Assembly (NCBI GenBank): GCA_009784995.1
Contig: WQXE01000028.1
Span: forward strand, 1 to 17,542
Direction of reading: 5' to 3'
DNA from: Treponema sp.
GTDB lineage: Bacteria; Spirochaetota; Spirochaetia; Treponematales; Breznakiellaceae
Length of the DNA: 17,542 nt
A program made the translations under genes and the position numbers. The notes beneath the pieces are model-generated. The model was not told where the DNA came from and ran no database searches. It saw nothing but the letters and a program-made list of their open reading frames with translations. Below are positions 6,823 through 13,941 of this stretch, one piece after another; within the stretch, counting starts at the first letter, position 1; each line of letters begins with the position of its first letter.

Positions 6823-8442
6823 GTGAAAATGCCAAAATTCAGATTTTTTTTATTAATAATCATTTTAGCCGGAATTACAGTTGTAGGTTACTCTCAGGTA
6901 AACAGGGACGAACTACAGGATCTTCCTCCTGTTGTATTTATAAATTATGAAGGTCCCCACGCTTGGGTTAACACAAGAGAAGAAATACGCCAGATCGGTG
7001 TAACACTAGGCCGGCAGATCAACGAAAGGGAAAGAGGTATCGCGGGAACTTTGGACGCGATGTCCTACGAAGAAAGAAGAACTCATTCATATAAATTTGA
7101 AATTGGAGCTATAAACCGCTACTTTGTAATTCATTGCGTATCAGGTCCTGACGGTAATAAATTAGACGCCGACATCCTGGGTCTTGGCGTAGACGCCGGG
7201 GTAGATCATATCCGAAACCTGCGTGTAATAATTCAAGGTTATTTACAATCGGCATATAATTACAGCGCGAGCGACGCGCTTTTATTGGCAGAATACATTA
7301 CAGTTTACAACGCGGTTTATCGAGGCAACTGGGATTATTTTACAAATCGTTATAAATCTTTAGTTGTTGATAACCTGACAAGAGAGAGAGCCGGTCTTTC
7401 GATCCGTTACGATGAATGGCCCGGAAGAACATTGATAGTTATCCCGCTCGGCATCGGCGGTTTAAGTTCGGTTGATACTTCTACAATTTCCGACAGCAGA
7501 GTAATCGAAGAAATGCGAAGAGAAGATGATCAAAGCATTACTCAGCGTCAGGATATGGTCGACTTAATGGAAAGGGAAGCTGATGAAGCTGAAAGGCGGG
7601 CGCAGGCTGAACGCGAAAGAATCAGGGAAGAAGAAAGAAGATTAGAAGAACAAAGAAGACAGGCTGAACAGGAAAGACAGCGTCAGGAAGAAGAAAGACG
7701 CAGAATTGAACAAGAACGTGAAAGCGGAAATATAACCCAAAGAGAAGCGGAACAAAGACAAAACGAAATTAACAGGCAAGCGGAAGAAGAACGGCGAAGA
7801 GAACAGGAACGCCAAAATCAGGAAAGAGAACTTGATCAAAGACGTGATGACGCGCAAAGACTTGATGATTTTGCCGGAGACAGAATGGATGACGCTCAAC
7901 AGCATCGTCAGACAATTGCCGATGATCAACAGAATGTAATAAATCAGGATACAACAGGCGGTGTACTTGGCATTACAATAGAAAGAACAGATCCGACAGC
8001 GATGGGAAGAATTGTCCGCATTAACCCGGTAAACGGAAGAGAAATAAGAAGGTCTCCTTTGGATACCGTTCATACAAGATCGGTAACATTTACAGGCGGC
8101 AGACTTATCGCAATCGCCGGCGAAAACAGAGCGCAGGGAGCGGTACGTCTTGTTGAAATAAATCAAAGCAGTCTTGAAATGGCAAAACAGGGTGAAGATG
8201 ATATTAGAACAGGAAGTTTGATATGGGTTAACGGAAGTGATCTATACGCGATAACAGTTGACCTTAGAAACAATCAATGTTTCCTTGGACGCTTTAACTC
8301 GGACTTGGTATTACAGGCAAAATCTACAGTTCGTGTTCACCCCAACGCAAGCGTTTCAATACAACAGGGACGATTGTTAACACAACGTGAAGACGGCTCC
8401 GCGATGGCATTAAACCCCGCGGATCTGACAGAAGTTAGGTAA
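6823..8442 (+). CDS. P83/100-family exported protein (Borrelia p83/100 antigen homologue)
   Basis: This 539-residue exported protein has a signal peptide (FRFFLLIIILAGITVVGYSQ, ending near 25). The N-terminal globular domain (about 30-215) contains the family-like stretch LSIRYDEWPGRTLIVIPL. A highly charged Glu/Arg/Gln coiled coil spans about 226-375. The C-terminal domain (380-539) has repeats resembling beta-propeller blades (GRIVRINPVNGRE, VRLVEINQSSLE, FLGRFNSDL, AMALNPADL). The same layout is found in spirochaetal P83/100 antigens, which are periplasmic or envelope associated and of unknown biochemical function. GTG at 6823 is chosen over ATG at 6829 because AGGAG lies seven bases before it. 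It has its own promoter and a terminator at 8473-8505. It is convergent with nifU, with a 9-bp gap. It is the strongest taxonomic marker in the window. Confidence 0.85.
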   Translation: MKMPKFRFFLLIIILAGITVVGYSQVNRDELQDLPPVVFINYEGPHAWVNTREEIRQIGVTLGRQINERERGIAGTLDAMSYEERRTHSYKFEIGAINRYFVIHCVSGPDGNKLDADILGLGVDAGVDHIRNLRVIIQGYLQSAYNYSASDALLLAEYITVYNAVYRGNWDYFTNRYKSLVVDNLTRERAGLSIRYDEWPGRTLIVIPLGIGGLSSVDTSTISDSRVIEEMRREDDQSITQRQDMVDLMEREADEAERRAQAERERIREEERRLEEQRRQAEQERQRQEEERRRIEQERESGNITQREAEQRQNEINRQAEEERRREQERQNQERELDQRRDDAQRLDDFAGDRMDDAQQHRQTIADDQQNVINQDTTGGVLGITIERTDPTAMGRIVRINPVNGREIRRSPLDTVHTRSVTFTGGRLIAIAGENRAQGAVRLVEINQSSLEMAKQGEDDIRTGSLIWVNGSDLYAITVDLRNNQCFLGRFNSDLVLQAKSTVRVHPNASVSIQQGRLLTQREDGSAMALNPADLTEVR

Positions 8443-8451
8443 AACTTTAGA

Positions 8452-9045
8452 TTAATTTCCATAGATATGGTCAAAGCCGTGGAGAAGTTCCTCGGCTTTT
8501 TCTTTACACGCTCCGCAAACAGTTCCAATTTTTGTCGCTTCCTGAAGCTGCTGCCAGCTTCGGCTGCCGTTTTTAAAAGCTGTTTCGATATCCTTGTCCG
8601 TTATTCCAAGACAATGACATATAACAATAGTTTCTTCTACAAATAATCCTGCGCGCCCTGTTTTATCCAAGTAATCGTCGATTGCGGCGCGTAAAGCTTT
8701 GTCGCCTAAAACAGAACAATGAATTTTAAAACTGGGAAGCCCGCCTAGTTTTTCTACAAGGTCTTCGGGTTTAATTTTGTAAGCGTCTTCGATATTCATT
8801 CCCTTGATTGTATCCGACAGCATACTTGTAGAAGCAATTGCGCTCGCGCAGCCGTAGGTTTTCCAGCGTACATCGGTTATAACATCATCATTTATTTTTA
8901 GAAGCATCAGCATTTGATCGCCGCATTTAATATTTCCTGTCTGCCCTTTGGCGTTATAATCGAAGGTTGATTCATCTTCCAATAACACATTTCTGGGATT
9001 TGTAAAATGATCTTTTACTATATCTGAATATATCCAGTCTGACAT
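8452..9045 (-). CDS. nifU: NifU-like Fe-S cluster scaffold: IscU domain plus BFD-like [2Fe-2S] domain
   Basis: This 197-residue protein has an IscU/NifU scaffold domain (1-130) with three cluster-ligand cysteines. These are C41 in KCGDQM (with D43), C66 in YGCASAIASTSML and C110 in IHCSVLGDKALRAAI. A BFD-like [2Fe-2S] domain follows (about 140-190), with C143 and C145 in VICHCLGI and C177 and C180 in TVCGACK. The C-terminal Nfu domain of classical NifU is absent, so this is a shortened two-domain form. It assembles Fe-S clusters using sulfur from the cysteine desulfurase encoded just upstream. The gap to nifS is 36 bp, and a strong GGAGGA lies 5-6 bases before the ATG, which supports nifS-nifU co-transcription. 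With no nif structural genes nearby, general Fe-S housekeeping is the likely role. Its last codons overlap a terminator for the opposite strand. Confidence 0.93.
   Translation of the reverse strand: MSDWIYSDIVKDHFTNPRNVLLEDESTFDYNAKGQTGNIKCGDQMLMLLKINDDVITDVRWKTYGCASAIASTSMLSDTIKGMNIEDAYKIKPEDLVEKLGGLPSFKIHCSVLGDKALRAAIDDYLDKTGRAGLFVEETIVICHCLGITDKDIETAFKNGSRSWQQLQEATKIGTVCGACKEKAEELLHGFDHIYGN
8473..8505 (+). terminator. Rho-independent terminator of the P83/100 gene, inside nifU's 3' coding end
   Basis: AAAGCCG (8473-8479) pairs with CGGCTTT (8493-8499). After one T-T mismatch, GGA pairs with TCC, and the loop is GAAGT. A T-rich tract runs to 8505. The T tract is on the plus strand only, so the signal serves the P83/100 transcript. 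It is embedded in the nifU codons for roughly residues 181-191. Confidence 0.75.
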
Positions 9046-9081
9046 ATATTTCCTCCATAACTTAGCGGCACAGATGCTTTT

Positions 9082-10263
9082 TTAACACGTGGACATCGCC
9101 CTTAACCTTGAAATAACAGGCGGCAGCACTTCAATTATATAATCAATATCTTCTTTTGTAATACCCCACCCCAGGCTAAAACGTATCGAACCGTGAGCGT
9201 ATTCAGGTCCTGAGCCAATCGCCATAAGTACATGAGAAGGCTCGAGGCTTCCAGACGCGCACGCGGAACCTGTAGAAGCTTCGATTCCCAACATATCCAT
9301 AGAAAGCAAAATCGCTTCCCCTTCCGCGCCAGGAAATGAAACATTTAATGTATTTGGCAGTATGTCTAACGGATGTCCGTTAATTTTGATATTTGGAATA
9401 TTTTTTTCCAATCCCTGTCGCAATCTGTCGCGTAAAGCGGAAGTTTCTGTTCTGTATTTTTCCAATTCGGCTGCCGCCAATTTCGCGGCAAAACCAAAAC
9501 CAAAAATACCCGCGTTATTGTAGGTTCCGGCTCTGAGTCCTTCTTCCTGATGACCGCCGTTTATAAACGGAAACAACGGAGCGCCTTTTTTTACATATAA
9601 CGCGCCTACACCTTTTGGACCGTAAATTTTATGAGCGGAAATAGTCAGGTAATCAACATCCCAATCTTCGATACTAAGCGGAATTTTACCGGCAGCCTGT
9701 ACCGCGTCAACATGAAAAAACGCTCCGGATTTTTTTACTAGAGCGGATATTTTTTTTATATCCTGTACAGTTCCGATTTCGTTGTTAGCTGCCATTACCG
9801 AAACAAAAAGCGTTTTATCGCGAAGAGCTTTTTCCAGCTCGTCGATTTTAAGTTTTCCGTATTCATCAACAGGAAGTATAAAAACTTTTTTACCTTCCTT
9901 TTGATAATTTAAGGCAATGTTTAATACACTTGGATGTTCAATAGCTAATGTTAAAATTTCATTGCGAATTAATTGAACTTTATTTAGCGCGGGACATTCA
10001 AGAATACGGTGCATCGTTTCAAACACCATATTGTTCGCTTCCGAGCCGCCTGATGTAAATATTATACTACCCTGTGTTTTATTTTTTAAACCGATTAAAT
10101 CCGCGACAGCGGCTCTTGCCTGCTCTATTTTGGCTTTTGCCATCCTTCCCGATGTGTGCATGCTGGAGGCGTTCCCAAAAACTTCTAAATCTTCTATTAT
10201 AGCGGCTTTTATTTCTGCTCTAAGTGGAGTTGTGGCATTGTAATCTATGTAAACTTTTCTCAT
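9082..10263 (-). CDS. nifS: Cysteine desulfurase, NifS/IscS family
   Basis: This 393-residue PLP enzyme converts cysteine to alanine and hands persulfide sulfur to the NifU scaffold. Conserved features are YIDYNATTPL (6-14), SGGSEANN (71-78), H110 in IEHPS, D186 in FHVDAVQA and the PLP lysine K212 in SAHKIYGPKG. The persulfide cysteine is C335 in STGSACASGS, and SIRFSLG (359-365) lies near the C-terminus. Length and the short catalytic loop fit group I NifS/IscS. nifU follows after 36 bp. The ATG has no SD; TATCAT lies nine bases upstream with TTGATT 17 bases further, predicting a leader of only about 2-3 nt. Whether it should be called NifS or IscS is a naming question; the NifU partner favours NifS. 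Confidence 0.95.
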   Translation of the reverse strand: MRKVYIDYNATTPLRAEIKAAIIEDLEVFGNASSMHTSGRMAKAKIEQARAAVADLIGLKNKTQGSIIFTSGGSEANNMVFETMHRILECPALNKVQLIRNEILTLAIEHPSVLNIALNYQKEGKKVFILPVDEYGKLKIDELEKALRDKTLFVSVMAANNEIGTVQDIKKISALVKKSGAFFHVDAVQAAGKIPLSIEDWDVDYLTISAHKIYGPKGVGALYVKKGAPLFPFINGGHQEEGLRAGTYNNAGIFGFGFAAKLAAAELEKYRTETSALRDRLRQGLEKNIPNIKINGHPLDILPNTLNVSFPGAEGEAILLSMDMLGIEASTGSACASGSLEPSHVLMAIGSGPEYAHGSIRFSLGWGITKEDIDYIIEVLPPVISRLRAMSTC

Positions 10264-10272
10264 TTTATTGAT

Positions 10273-10301
10273 ATGATAGCAAAATTGACAGAAATAATCA
10301 A
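10273..10301 (-). promoter_or_regulatory. promoter of nifS-nifU
   Basis: On the minus strand, TTGATT (10301-10296) and TATCAT (10278-10273) have a 17-base spacer. Nine bases lie between the -10 box and the nifS ATG, so the mRNA would begin about two or three bases before the start codon. No SD is present. No IscR-like operator is evident in the 64-bp gap. Confidence 0.55.
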
Positions 10302-10327
10302 ATGTATAATGACAGGGTAAATTTTTC

Positions 10328-11125
10328 CTACTTGCCTTTCAATTCTTTTTTAACTTCATCAAGTCTTTTTATTAAAGTCGCGATTGTGCGTTCCAGTCTT
10401 AATTTTTCTTTTTCCAAAATTTCCACAGGATTGGCAGGTTCGTCTTTTCCGCGAACTTGTATCTTTACAGTGTCGGGGCTTTTTCCTTTAACTAATGCTT
10501 TTTCCGCGGCTTGCCGTTTGTCTTCGTCGCGGATGTTCGCGAGAAAACGCATGTTGTCGGCTCCTACTTCAGGGGTTATGTCGTACTCAAACATTTTAAT
10601 CGCGGTGTTCGCGGCGGCTCTTGGAATGCGCAGCATCCTGTCAACATAATCTTCAAAGCGTACTCCGATTTCCGTGCAAAGATCGTGCGCTTTAATTAAA
10701 TGTTTTCCCATTTCTTTTACTAGGTCGCCGTTATTTTTTAAATACTTTGTACGGATTACTTCTGTAAGTTTTATAAGTTCGGGCGAAACCGCGAACACGT
10801 CTTTATATATTTTTTTCTTTTCCGCTTTTTCGAGCAGGGCATGAAAGATTGCCCAAAACTCGGTATTGTGCGCTCTCGCGGAAAGTGTGCCGCCTCTCGC
10901 GCAAGCGTGTAAATGATGCGCGTATTCATGAATCGCGGTGTATAGTAATAAATTTTGTCCCGTATCATCGTTTTCAAAATTGCGGTTATGAATAATTATT
11001 TCTCTTGACGCTGGTTTGTAAAGTCCGTTAACTTTACCGCTTTTTTTTCCGGAATAAACAAGCGAAAATTCAAGCGGCGCGTCTTCTATCGAGAGCAGTT
11101 TTTCTTTTACTTTTTCCATATTCAT
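10328..11125 (-). CDS. HExxH zincin-like protein with a DUF3102/ParB-like C-terminal region
   Basis: This 265-residue cytoplasmic protein has two recognisable parts. The N-terminal part resembles SprT/YgjP-type zinc metallopeptidases. It has AIHEYAHH (H66, E67, H70), then HNTEFW with H86 as probable third zinc ligand. Residues about 134-182 (EMGKHLIKAHDL...FEDYVDRML.IPRAAANTAIKM) resemble the DNA-binding-like DUF3102 module common in phage and mobile-element proteins. Residues about 187-224 (ADNMRFLANIRDEDKRQAAE, then GKSPDTV) recall the helical region after the HTH of ParB. The tail (233-263) is a charged coiled coil. Substrate and role are unknown; the domain comparison is by eye. It follows rsmE after 24 bp, with AGAGGG six bases before the ATG, so it is the second gene of that operon. 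Confidence 0.75.
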   Translation of the reverse strand: MNMEKVKEKLLSIEDAPLEFSLVYSGKKSGKVNGLYKPASREIIIHNRNFENDDTGQNLLLYTAIHEYAHHLHACARGGTLSARAHNTEFWAIFHALLEKAEKKKIYKDVFAVSPELIKLTEVIRTKYLKNNGDLVKEMGKHLIKAHDLCTEIGVRFEDYVDRMLRIPRAAANTAIKMFEYDITPEVGADNMRFLANIRDEDKRQAAEKALVKGKSPDTVKIQVRGKDEPANPVEILEKEKLRLERTIATLIKRLDEVKKELKGK

Positions 11126-11149
11126 ATTAAACCCTCTTTTTAAATTTAG

Positions 11150-11887
11150 TTAATTTTCTATTTTTTCCATCGCGAGAGACGCGGCTGTTATACACGCTGT
11201 TTCCGTACGCAAAGCGCGCTCTCCCATAGACAGCCGTAAAAACCCGGCTTGTTCGAATAAGTTACGCTCTCTGTCCGACCAGCCTCTCTCAGGTCCAATC
11301 GCGATTACCGCGGGACGGCTCGCGGGGTTAATATGAAAAAATGACCCTTCCGGTCTTACATTGTCCATAACAAAAAGCTGCACTGTTCGCCATGAATCAT
11401 CTTTTTCCCAGGGGCGTTCATTTAACCATTTATCAAGATTATCATATATCGATAAAAAAGGAAGTTGAGTATCACGAGCCTGCACCGCTCCTTCTATTAA
11501 AGCCGCTTTCGCTCCGCCGTCGGAAAATAAATTGGTATCACGGTAACTTTTTTCTCCCATGTCGGCGCCAAAAATATCGATAGATGATACGCCGATATTT
11601 GAAAGATCCCTTAAAAGACGGCGAAGCTGTATCGGACGCACAAAAGAAACTGCTATTCTTAACCGCAAGCGCGAAGGAGGCGGCTGAGTTGTTACGATAC
11701 TTACATTAATCGAACCGTCAAAATTGATTTTTTCGATTGTACCCGTTCCGCGAAGACCGCCGAGTATTCCGGCTTCAAATGTATCGCCGCAGGTTTTACG
11801 CAAAACTTTTAAAAGATGAATAGTACGTTCATCCCGCCTCGCGAGAGCGCGCCCCAGTTCATGTTCTTCAAATAAAATGATATTCAC
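11150..11887 (-). CDS. rsmE: 16S rRNA (uracil(1498)-N3)-methyltransferase RsmE
   Basis: This 245-residue SPOUT-family enzyme methylates N3 of U1498 in 16S rRNA using SAM. It has a PUA-like N-terminal domain with HLLKVLRKTCGD (24-35) and a SPOUT domain with EGAVQARD (132-139). The trefoil-knot SAM motifs are IGPERGWSDRE (197-207) and MGERALRTETA (221-231). The usual GPEGG is GPERG here, a small substitution unlikely to abolish function. The start is GTG at 11887; the HLLKVLR position relative to family members supports this N-terminus. It has no SD. A near-consensus promoter lies directly upstream (TTGTCA-N17-TATAAT), and only six bases separate the -10 box from GTG, so a leaderless GUG mRNA is predicted. 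The zincin-like gene follows 24 bp downstream. Confidence 0.93.
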   Translation of the reverse strand: MNIILFEEHELGRALARRDERTIHLLKVLRKTCGDTFEAGILGGLRGTGTIEKINFDGSINVSIVTTQPPPSRLRLRIAVSFVRPIQLRRLLRDLSNIGVSSIDIFGADMGEKSYRDTNLFSDGGAKAALIEGAVQARDTQLPFLSIYDNLDKWLNERPWEKDDSWRTVQLFVMDNVRPEGSFFHINPASRPAVIAIGPERGWSDRERNLFEQAGFLRLSMGERALRTETACITAASLAMEKIEN

Positions 11888-11954
11888 AGTTTTATTATAT
11901 CAAACTTTTCCAGCCTTGACAAAACAATTAAAAACAATAGAGAATTAAGTTTCG
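11888..11954. promoter_or_regulatory. 67-bp divergent promoter region rsmE / COG3014-like lipoprotein, with overlapping -35 boxes
   Basis: For rsmE (minus), TTGTCA at 11922-11917 and TATAAT at 11899-11894 have a 17-base spacer, with six bases to the GTG. For the lipoprotein (plus), a perfect TTGACA is at 11916-11921. Its -10 box is weak: TAGAGA at 11938-11943 (16-base spacer) or GAGAAT at 11940-11945 (18-base spacer). The two -35 hexamers share five bases on opposite strands. The lipoprotein ATG lacks an SD and would have a leader of only a few bases. Confidence 0.6.
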
Positions 11955-13328
11955 ATGGCTTTTAATAAATTTGTTCATTTAAAATCTACTCTAACTTTCA
12001 TAAAAATATTTATATTGACTCTATTGGTTTTATCTTGCGCGACAAGTTCCAGATCGTTTTTGGATATCGATATAGCTGTATCACAAGCCGATTTTTCATT
12101 GGCAATAGATACATTAAGAAGGAGCCAAACCGGAAACAGAGCGCTTTATAACGAAGGAAACGCCATATCATTATTTCTTGATAAAGGGCTCCTGGAACAT
12201 TACGCGGGAAATTATATGGAATCATCGCAAGACCTTCAAAACGCCGAACGTTTAATAGAAGAGGCTTATACAAAAAGTATATCTCAGGGGTTTTTATCAT
12301 ATATTACAAATGACAATACAAAGGATTACCCGGGCGAAGATTTTGAAGATATTTATATAAATGTATTTAACGCGTTGAATTATTATAACAGGGGTAATAT
12401 CGAAGGAGCGCTTGTAGAAATAAGAAAGCTTACTATTCCAAACGGTAAACTTGATTTACTGGCGCAAAGACATGAATATACCGATCCAAATACCGGAGCC
12501 AGTTTAAATGAAATGGCTCACAGAGAAACAGGTATAAATCAAATGCCGGAAACAATAGCTGTAAATTTTTCCAATTCCGCGCTCGCGCGTTACTTAAGCG
12601 CGTTATTTTATCAAGGTATCAATAATACCGATTCCGCTCGTATAGAGTTTGACCAAATTCAACGCGCTTATTCGGCGAACAGAAATATTTACCGGCACCG
12701 TATCCCCCGCGCTGTATCGGAAGCTCGAAATGTTCCTGATGATATGGCTAGATTGAATATTATATCTTTTACCGGGTTGTCTCCAATAAAAGAAGAAGCG
12801 TATATTATACATTATCTTCCGTTTCAGCATCCTGTATTGCGAATCGCTTCTTTAAAACTGCCTGTAATGGTTAAAAGACCAAGTATAATTAATAGAGTGG
12901 AAATTATTATAGAAGATAAAGGCAGATTCGAAATGGAATTGCTGGAAGATATCAGCGCGGTTATCGAAGAAACTTTTAAAGCGCGTTTTTCAAATATTCT
13001 GTTAAAAACATATATCCGCACACTCATAAAATATATTGTCGCCGATGTTTCCGCGATGGAAACTTTAAGAAGACAGGGAGAACTCGCGGGGTTTTTGGCG
13101 GCTGTGGCAGCCAGAACCGCGCTGGAAATTTCCGAAAGCGCCGATATCAGGATGTCGCGCTATCTGCCTGATAAAGCGTATATTGGCGGAATCAATCTTG
13201 ATCCCGGAAATTATAATGTTATAATCAATTATTATCATGGAAATAGACTGATTTCCAGTGAAACGCGTTATAATGTTAATGTAAACAATAATGAATTAAA
13301 TCTTTTACAATTCGTAAATTTAAAATAG
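11955..13328 (+). CDS. COG3014-like lipoprotein, paired with LpoB-like protein
   Basis: This 457-residue predicted lipoprotein has a hydrophobic leader ending in the lipobox VLSC, with C28 as the acylated residue. The N-terminal half is helical and TPR-like (LLEHYAGNYMESSQDLQNAE; YYNRGNIEGALVEIRKL; ALARYLSALFYQGINNTDSA). The second half contains FTGLSPIKEE, a helical hydrophobic stretch (IRTLIKYIVADVS, GFLAAVAARTALEISESAD) and MSRYLPDKAYIGGINLDPGNY before the C-terminus. This pattern resembles the COG3014 family, whose genes often lie beside lpoB-like genes, as here. Its function is not established; a role in envelope or cell-wall assembly is inferred from the neighbour. The start is fixed by the signal sequence; there is no SD. 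The lpoB-like gene follows after 9 bp with its SD abutting this stop codon, indicating an operon. Confidence 0.72.
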   Translation: MAFNKFVHLKSTLTFIKIFILTLLVLSCATSSRSFLDIDIAVSQADFSLAIDTLRRSQTGNRALYNEGNAISLFLDKGLLEHYAGNYMESSQDLQNAERLIEEAYTKSISQGFLSYITNDNTKDYPGEDFEDIYINVFNALNYYNRGNIEGALVEIRKLTIPNGKLDLLAQRHEYTDPNTGASLNEMAHRETGINQMPETIAVNFSNSALARYLSALFYQGINNTDSARIEFDQIQRAYSANRNIYRHRIPRAVSEARNVPDDMARLNIISFTGLSPIKEEAYIIHYLPFQHPVLRIASLKLPVMVKRPSIINRVEIIIEDKGRFEMELLEDISAVIEETFKARFSNILLKTYIRTLIKYIVADVSAMETLRRQGELAGFLAAVAARTALEISESADIRMSRYLPDKAYIGGINLDPGNYNVIINYYHGNRLISSETRYNVNVNNNELNLLQFVNLK

Positions 13329-13337
13329 GAGAAAAAC

Positions 13338-13937
13338 ATGAAAAGAATTTTATTTTTCGCTTTAATTTCAATTTTATTTATTTCCTCTTGCGGCACAACA
13401 GTAGAAAGGGTAGAACCCGGAACTCAGCCTGATTTAAGCGGCTTATGGAACGCGATTGACATAAGAATTGTTTGTGATTCTCTTATTAGAGATATGCTTT
13501 CAAACCCCAGGATCGACCAAATAATCAGGGACGCGGGAAACAGAAAACCTGTAATAATTGTAGGCAGATTCAGAAATGAAAGCAGCGAACATATCGATAC
13601 AGGAATAATTTCAGAAATAATGGAGACTGCTATTTTTAACAGTGGAAGACTTGACTTTGTCGCTCCCGCTGGTTTAAGAGATGAAATACGCGCGGAAAGA
13701 CAATCCCAACAGCAAAACGCTTCTCAGGAAACTGTCGCGAGAATGGGTAGGGAAATTGGCGCCGATTTTATGCTGACAGGAACTGTAAGATCAAATGTTG
13801 ACAGGGGAGCAAATAGAACTGTAAGAACCTATTTTGTCAGAGCGGAACTTACAAATATCGAAACAAATGCCAGAGTGTGGCTTGGTGATAATAACGAAAT
13901 AACAAAGATTGTAAACAGACCAAATAACAGATTATAA
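13338..13937 (+). CDS. LpoB-like lipoprotein (penicillin-binding protein activator family)
   Basis: This 199-residue predicted lipoprotein has the leader MKRILFFALISILFISS and lipobox ISSC, with C18 acylated. The mature domain (about 40-195) matches the LpoB/COG3417 pattern. It begins LSGLWNAIDIRIVCDSLIRDML and continues with KPVIIVGRFRNESSEHIDT. ARMGREIGADFMLTGTVRS is followed by YFVRAELTNIETNARVWLGDNNEITK. In E. coli, LpoB is an outer-membrane lipoprotein that activates the peptidoglycan synthase PBP1b. Whether the spirochaete protein does so is inference, because the UB2H docking domain on the partner cannot be checked here. TAGGAG overlaps the stop of the upstream lipoprotein gene and lies about six bases before the ATG, so the two are translationally close. 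It converges with the CHASE2-like gene, with four bases between the stops. Confidence 0.85.
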   Translation: MKRILFFALISILFISSCGTTVERVEPGTQPDLSGLWNAIDIRIVCDSLIRDMLSNPRIDQIIRDAGNRKPVIIVGRFRNESSEHIDTGIISEIMETAIFNSGRLDFVAPAGLRDEIRAERQSQQQNASQETVARMGREIGADFMLTGTVRSNVDRGANRTVRTYFVRAELTNIETNARVWLGDNNEITKIVNRPNNRL

Positions 13938-13941
13938 TTTT

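Noticed and set aside
7642..8166. 174-residue open frame on the minus strand opposite the P83/100 coiled coil
   Set aside because: It is a by-product of the low-complexity Glu/Arg/Gln coding sequence, which gives Phe/Ser/Leu-rich antisense. It has no RBS, promoter or family features.
10302..10649. 115-residue plus-strand frame opposite the zincin-like gene, with upstream TTGACA (10285-10290) and TATAAT (10305-10310)
   Set aside because: The spacer is only 14 bases, the box overlaps the frame start, and the frame lies antisense to a well-supported gene with a clear domain pattern.
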